Source: Bilamarchaeum sp040758595
GTDB taxonomy: Archaea; Micrarchaeota; Micrarchaeia; Anstonellales; Bilamarchaeaceae
Length of the DNA stretch: 32,931 nt
NCBI GenBank assembly: GCA_040758595.1
Contig: JBFLVJ010000015.1
Coordinates: 1-32,931 of the forward strand
Reading direction: 5' to 3'
Under the pieces are notes generated by a model, which saw only the letters and a list, made by a program, of their open reading frames with translations, ran no database searches and was not told the DNA's origin. Both the position numbers and the translations under genes were made by a program. Shown here in pieces: positions 30,430-32,931 of the stretch (positions are counted from its first letter, which is position 1; every line of letters begins with the position of its first letter).

Positions 30430-30481
30430 GATACGTTTTTCTGATGACTCCTTATTATCCCATCCGGCATATTCCGAAAAC

Positions 30482-30500
30482 CTTAAAATGACAATATTAT
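30482..30500. promoter_or_regulatory. Divergent promoters of mtnN-apt and 30513
   Basis: On the plus strand CTTAAAAT (30482-30489) lies about 27 nt before the ATG at 30513. On the minus strand TATAATATT (30491-30500) would drive the fusion gene with a leader of about 40 nt. The two boxes are adjacent, so only one transcript may start at a time. Confidence 0.45.
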
Positions 30501-30512
30501 ACACAATTATCC

Positions 30513-31403
30513 ATGCGACACAGCATCCGCTCCAGAAAATCCGAGCGCCCGGAAGGGCCGCGCAGGTTCTCCATGAAGAGCCCGCTCCTCGCCGCGCTCG
30601 CAGCCTGCTCTATATGCGCATGCGATCCGAAAATCCCGCCGAAGCCAGAGCTCCCGAAGGTCCCGAAAACCTCGATGGCCGTTTCGAAGGAAGAAGCTCC
30701 CGCCACAACGACTATGAGCATGTCCCGTCCCGCCATAGCGATGCAGCCTGATATGGATGCGCCGAAGCCTATGGCAGCCGAAGCCAAGCCGGCTGTAAAA
30801 TCCGGTCCCGCAAAAAAGCCAGAGCCAAAGACCGCTAAACCGCCATGCGGTGCGTTCTGCGCCCTTCACGGCCAAGGTTATGGCGAAGCGGCGCCTATCC
30901 TTCACAGGAGGGTCACTCAGCAGAGAAGGAAGATGAAGCTCACGGCGGAGGAAGGCCGGCTGGCGGCGTCCTATCTGGCCAAGGACCTCCCGTCGATGCC
31001 GCGCTCCAAAGCGCTCCTGAAGGAGATGCCAAGGACCGCCATAGAGCTGATACGCGGCGTGAACGAGCGCGGCGTGATGAAGGAAGATGCCGAGCAGATG
31101 GCCTATTATCTGATACGCTTCCTCAAATCGATGAGGATGAAGAATCTCTCCACATTCGATGAATGCATCTCGCACATGATAGGCCGGGAATGGCACCAGA
31201 TAGACTACTCTGGCGAGGGCATGACCTGGCAGGGCCAGCGGAAGATGTACAACCGGAAGAGCCCGGAGAGGATGGACTGGGTGAAGGACATCAAGAAGGC
31301 GGTATACCTCCACCGTTTCTTCGAGATCGAGCACCGGATGCGCTATTTCAGGAAGCTGTTCGCTCCCGCAGGCAGGCTTCCTGCCGCTCCAAAGACGGAG
31401 TAG
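30513..31403 (+). CDS. Candidate Tat lipoprotein A, novel family
   Basis: A 296-aa protein. The N-terminus has a twin Arg (residues 17-18, PRRFSMKSP) before a hydrophobic stretch ending LAALAAC (Cys32), consistent with a Tat-type lipoprotein signal. A ~65-residue Pro/Lys/Ala-rich linker follows, then CGAFC (C-x3-C). The helical C-terminal domain (about 130-290) has GREWHQIDYSGEGMTWQGQRKMYNRK and AVYLHRFFEIEHRMRYFRKLF. That domain is clearly homologous to the next gene (GREW, TWQG, LHR, YRK/RYF). I do not recognise the family. Leaderless start. Probable surface protein. Confidence 0.78.
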   Translation: MRHSIRSRKSERPEGPRRFSMKSPLLAALAACSICACDPKIPPKPELPKVPKTSMAVSKEEAPATTTMSMSRPAIAMQPDMDAPKPMAAEAKPAVKSGPAKKPEPKTAKPPCGAFCALHGQGYGEAAPILHRRVTQQRRKMKLTAEEGRLAASYLAKDLPSMPRSKALLKEMPRTAIELIRGVNERGVMKEDAEQMAYYLIRFLKSMRMKNLSTFDECISHMIGREWHQIDYSGEGMTWQGQRKMYNRKSPERMDWVKDIKKAVYLHRFFEIEHRMRYFRKLFAPAGRLPAAPKTE

Positions 31404-31408
31404 GTAAC

Positions 31409-32221
31409 ATGGGCAGGACCATACCCAAAGAACGGCCAAAACCCAGCAGGACCAGGAGACTTCTCCTCAGGACGCCTCTCGTCGCAGGGATAATCACCTG
31501 CTCTCTTCTTTGCTCTGACAGCAGGCAGGACGGATGGAAACACGCGTCCATGGCGGTCCCGGTGATGCTCAAAGCCCGGGCCGAGCCGGAGATTGTGGTG
31601 CCGCCCCCGGCTCTGCCGCCTATCGAATACAAAGAGCCGCGTGTGAAAGAAGAAGAGCCGCCTGCCAAAGGCCCGGAATGCAGCGACAACATGTGCAAGC
31701 TCGCCGCGAAAGGGAAGCGCTTCCGCAGGATAGCCGAGAGCATCAGTTTCAGGATCCGCGACTACAGGTCCAATAGGATTACCTACGAAGAAGCCGACCG
31801 GGCGGCAGGTTATGTCCTTACCGGCCTCCGGCGCATGCGCAATGCGGAACGCCTCATGCGCTTCCTTCCTGACACCTCGGTGGAGATTTTGCGCAGCGTC
31901 CACGAGCGCAGGATGGATCGGAAAGAGGGAGAGAGGATGGCATATTATCTTTACCGCATCGTCGCTTGGATAAAGATGAAGAGCAGGAGGGATTTCGACG
32001 AGTACCTGTCCAACCTGGTCGGCCGGGAATGGAAGGACGTCAAGCCCCATCCCCAGGAGGGATTCACCTGGCAGGGCGAGAAGGCGTTCTACGAAAAGCA
32101 CGACGTCCCTGATTTGAAGACCGCGCTCCATCTCCACAGGTATCTCAAGGTCGAGCGCTACCGCAAGCATTTCCAGGACCGGTTCAGGTTCTACGGAAGG
32201 CATCCGCCGGCACCGCAGTGA
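31409..32221 (+). CDS. Candidate Tat lipoprotein B, paralogue of A
   Basis: A 270-aa protein built like its neighbour: twin Arg (16-17, SRTRRLLLR), hydrophobic stretch ending in Cys31 and Cys35, a Pro/Glu-rich linker, CSDNMC (C-x4-C), then a helical domain. Aligned anchors: RSVHERRMDRKEGERMAYYLYR against RGVNERGVMKEDAEQMAYYLIR, GREWKDVKPHPQEGFTWQGEKAFYEKH against GREWHQIDYSGEGMTWQGQRKMYNRK, and LHLHRYLKVERYRKHF against YLHRFFEIEHRMRYF. Start: ATG with GGAGTAGGT upstream, 5 nt after the previous stop. Linkers have diverged while the helical core is kept, so the core matters. Function unknown. Confidence 0.78.
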   Translation: MGRTIPKERPKPSRTRRLLLRTPLVAGIITCSLLCSDSRQDGWKHASMAVPVMLKARAEPEIVVPPPALPPIEYKEPRVKEEEPPAKGPECSDNMCKLAAKGKRFRRIAESISFRIRDYRSNRITYEEADRAAGYVLTGLRRMRNAERLMRFLPDTSVEILRSVHERRMDRKEGERMAYYLYRIVAWIKMKSRRDFDEYLSNLVGREWKDVKPHPQEGFTWQGEKAFYEKHDVPDLKTALHLHRYLKVERYRKHFQDRFRFYGRHPPAPQ

Positions 32222-32235
32222 GCCCCCGGCGATCG

Positions 32236-32285
32236 CCCGCAACTCTCATGCGGTTCCGGGTTCAGCGTCTTGCCGGGATCTCGTG
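32236..32285. repeat. Dispersed repeat relative, intergenic
   Basis: CGCAACTCTCATGCGGTTCCGGGTTCAGCGTCTTGCCGGGATCTCG contains the same GGTTCCGGG/CCGGGATC words as the other repeat sites, in the gap before the methyltransferase gene's end. Weak. Confidence 0.3.
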
Positions 32286-32296
32286 CTCAGGCCGCT

Positions 32297-32929
32297 TCAC
32301 CGGCTCTTCTCATAGAGGTTGACATCGAAAAGATGCACGAACAGGAATCCTATGCCCTTCCTTTTGACCAGCTTGAAATGCCTCCTTATCACGGCATCGA
32401 GCTGCGAGATGTTGTAGTAGTGCTTTCCGGCGCCAGGGCCACTCTCCTGCGAGAAGGAGCCCTTGGTGATGAACCTGCCTAGCTTGTACCAGAACGATTC
32501 GACTGGGCCGGATACCACGAGGTGGCCGCCCGGCCGTATCTTGCTTTTCAGCTTCACCAGCACATCCTCAGCGTCGCTGAAATGCTCCAGGACGTCTAGG
32601 CAGGTCATGCAGTCGAACTCGCCGTCCTTGAACGGTAGCTCATGCAGGTCGGCCTTGATGAATCTGATGCCTTCGTATTTTTTGTTGAGCTCCTCGGTAT
32701 GCACGTTGCAATCCACACCCACCGCTTCGTAGCCCTCCTTCCTCATCAGATCGGTGAACATGCCGTCCCCGCATCCTGCGTCCAGCACCTTCGCGGGCTT
32801 CACCGAGCGCAGGTATCCCAGGGCGGTCTCCAGTCTTTTGAAGAACAGCTTCCTCACCTGCGCGTTCTTCGAGCGGTACTCAGGGACTATCTCCTCCAGT
32901 TCGATGTCGTATCGTTGTGTCTCGTCCAT
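32297..32929 (-). CDS. SAM-dependent methyltransferase (class I)
   Basis: A 210-aa protein with the Rossmann SAM motif VLDAGCGDG (48-56), the acidic GVDCN after strand 2, and a FDCMTCLDVLEHF motif IV-like stretch. Similar proteins methylate small molecules, sugars or quinone-like lipids; the KLGRFITKGSFSQESGPGAGKHYYNISQLDAVIRRHFK tail resembles UbiE/COQ5-neighbour type enzymes without allowing a substrate call. The ATG at 32929 is two bases from the window edge, so an upstream start cannot be excluded. Converges with the lipoprotein genes. Confidence 0.87.
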   Translation of the reverse strand: MDETQRYDIELEEIVPEYRSKNAQVRKLFFKRLETALGYLRSVKPAKVLDAGCGDGMFTDLMRKEGYEAVGVDCNVHTEELNKKYEGIRFIKADLHELPFKDGEFDCMTCLDVLEHFSDAEDVLVKLKSKIRPGGHLVVSGPVESFWYKLGRFITKGSFSQESGPGAGKHYYNISQLDAVIRRHFKLVKRKGIGFLFVHLFDVNLYEKSR

Positions 32930-32931
32930 GG

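Noticed and set aside
1..32931. tRNA, rRNA or CRISPR array
   Set aside because: No T-loop motif with a cloverleaf, no rRNA segment and no regularly spaced direct repeats were seen; a subtle tRNA could be missed by eye.

Overview
The window looks like part of an archaeal chromosome of moderately high GC content. Evidence: PurP (the archaeal FAICAR synthetase), DtdA-type D-aminoacyl-tRNA deacylase, archaeal-type PheS, FtsZ, a TadC/FlaJ plus PilT/GspE-type pilus pair, a TRAM-domain protein, and TATA-type promoters placed 25-28 nt before many start codons, so many mRNAs should be leaderless. The divergent CTP synthase N-terminus and the many small unknown membrane or secreted proteins fit a DPANN-like lineage (Micrarchaeota/Diapherotrites flavour). 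That placement is tentative and no rRNA is present to settle it.

Layout. 1-2280 is an accessory island: a palindrome-rich, apparently non-coding stretch (1-596), then a tightly coupled four-gene cassette (26-aa peptide, four-helix-bundle protein, 53-aa Cys-rich peptide, 246-aa AT-rich unknown), then more palindromes and a degenerate dispersed repeat. 2249-3072 is a fluoride-resistance unit (fluoride riboswitch, crcB/fluC, DUF190). 3069-6588 holds pyrG and corA, divergent from one central TATA box, and two related small membrane proteins. 6574-9842 has an HTH regulator, a four-TM protein, an orphan HEPN gene behind a nested operator, purQ, and a vapBC pair with a perfect 10-bp inverted-repeat operator. 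9918-12762 carries ftsZ, nadK and two unknown proteins. 12763-15309 has a ZIP transporter, short serA, an unknown helical protein and a double-ACT protein. 15306-21815 holds purP, divergent (again from one TATA box and again a 51-bp gap) from a four-gene operon of secreted protein, pheS and two membrane-anchored proteins. 21823-23613 has a TRAM protein, a possible micro-ORF and a solitary tnpB element. 23676-28956 carries a HAD phosphatase and a minus-strand block: pilus ATPase, TadC, PAP2 phosphatase, CTP-dependent lipid kinase and dtdA. 29188-30429 is one gene fusing MTA/SAH nucleosidase to adenine phosphoribosyltransferase. 30513-32221 encodes two paralogous candidate Tat lipoproteins of unknown family. 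A methyltransferase gene closes the window.

The most notable observations are the MtnN-Apt fusion, the ncRNA/four-helix-bundle cassette, the tandem lipoprotein family, and a short repeat (GAGACCGG-R-AAC-R-GGAAAC) that sits in the same reading frame inside both nadK and purP, with looser relatives between genes. Purine metabolism recurs: PurQ and PurP for synthesis, MtnN-Apt for adenine salvage.
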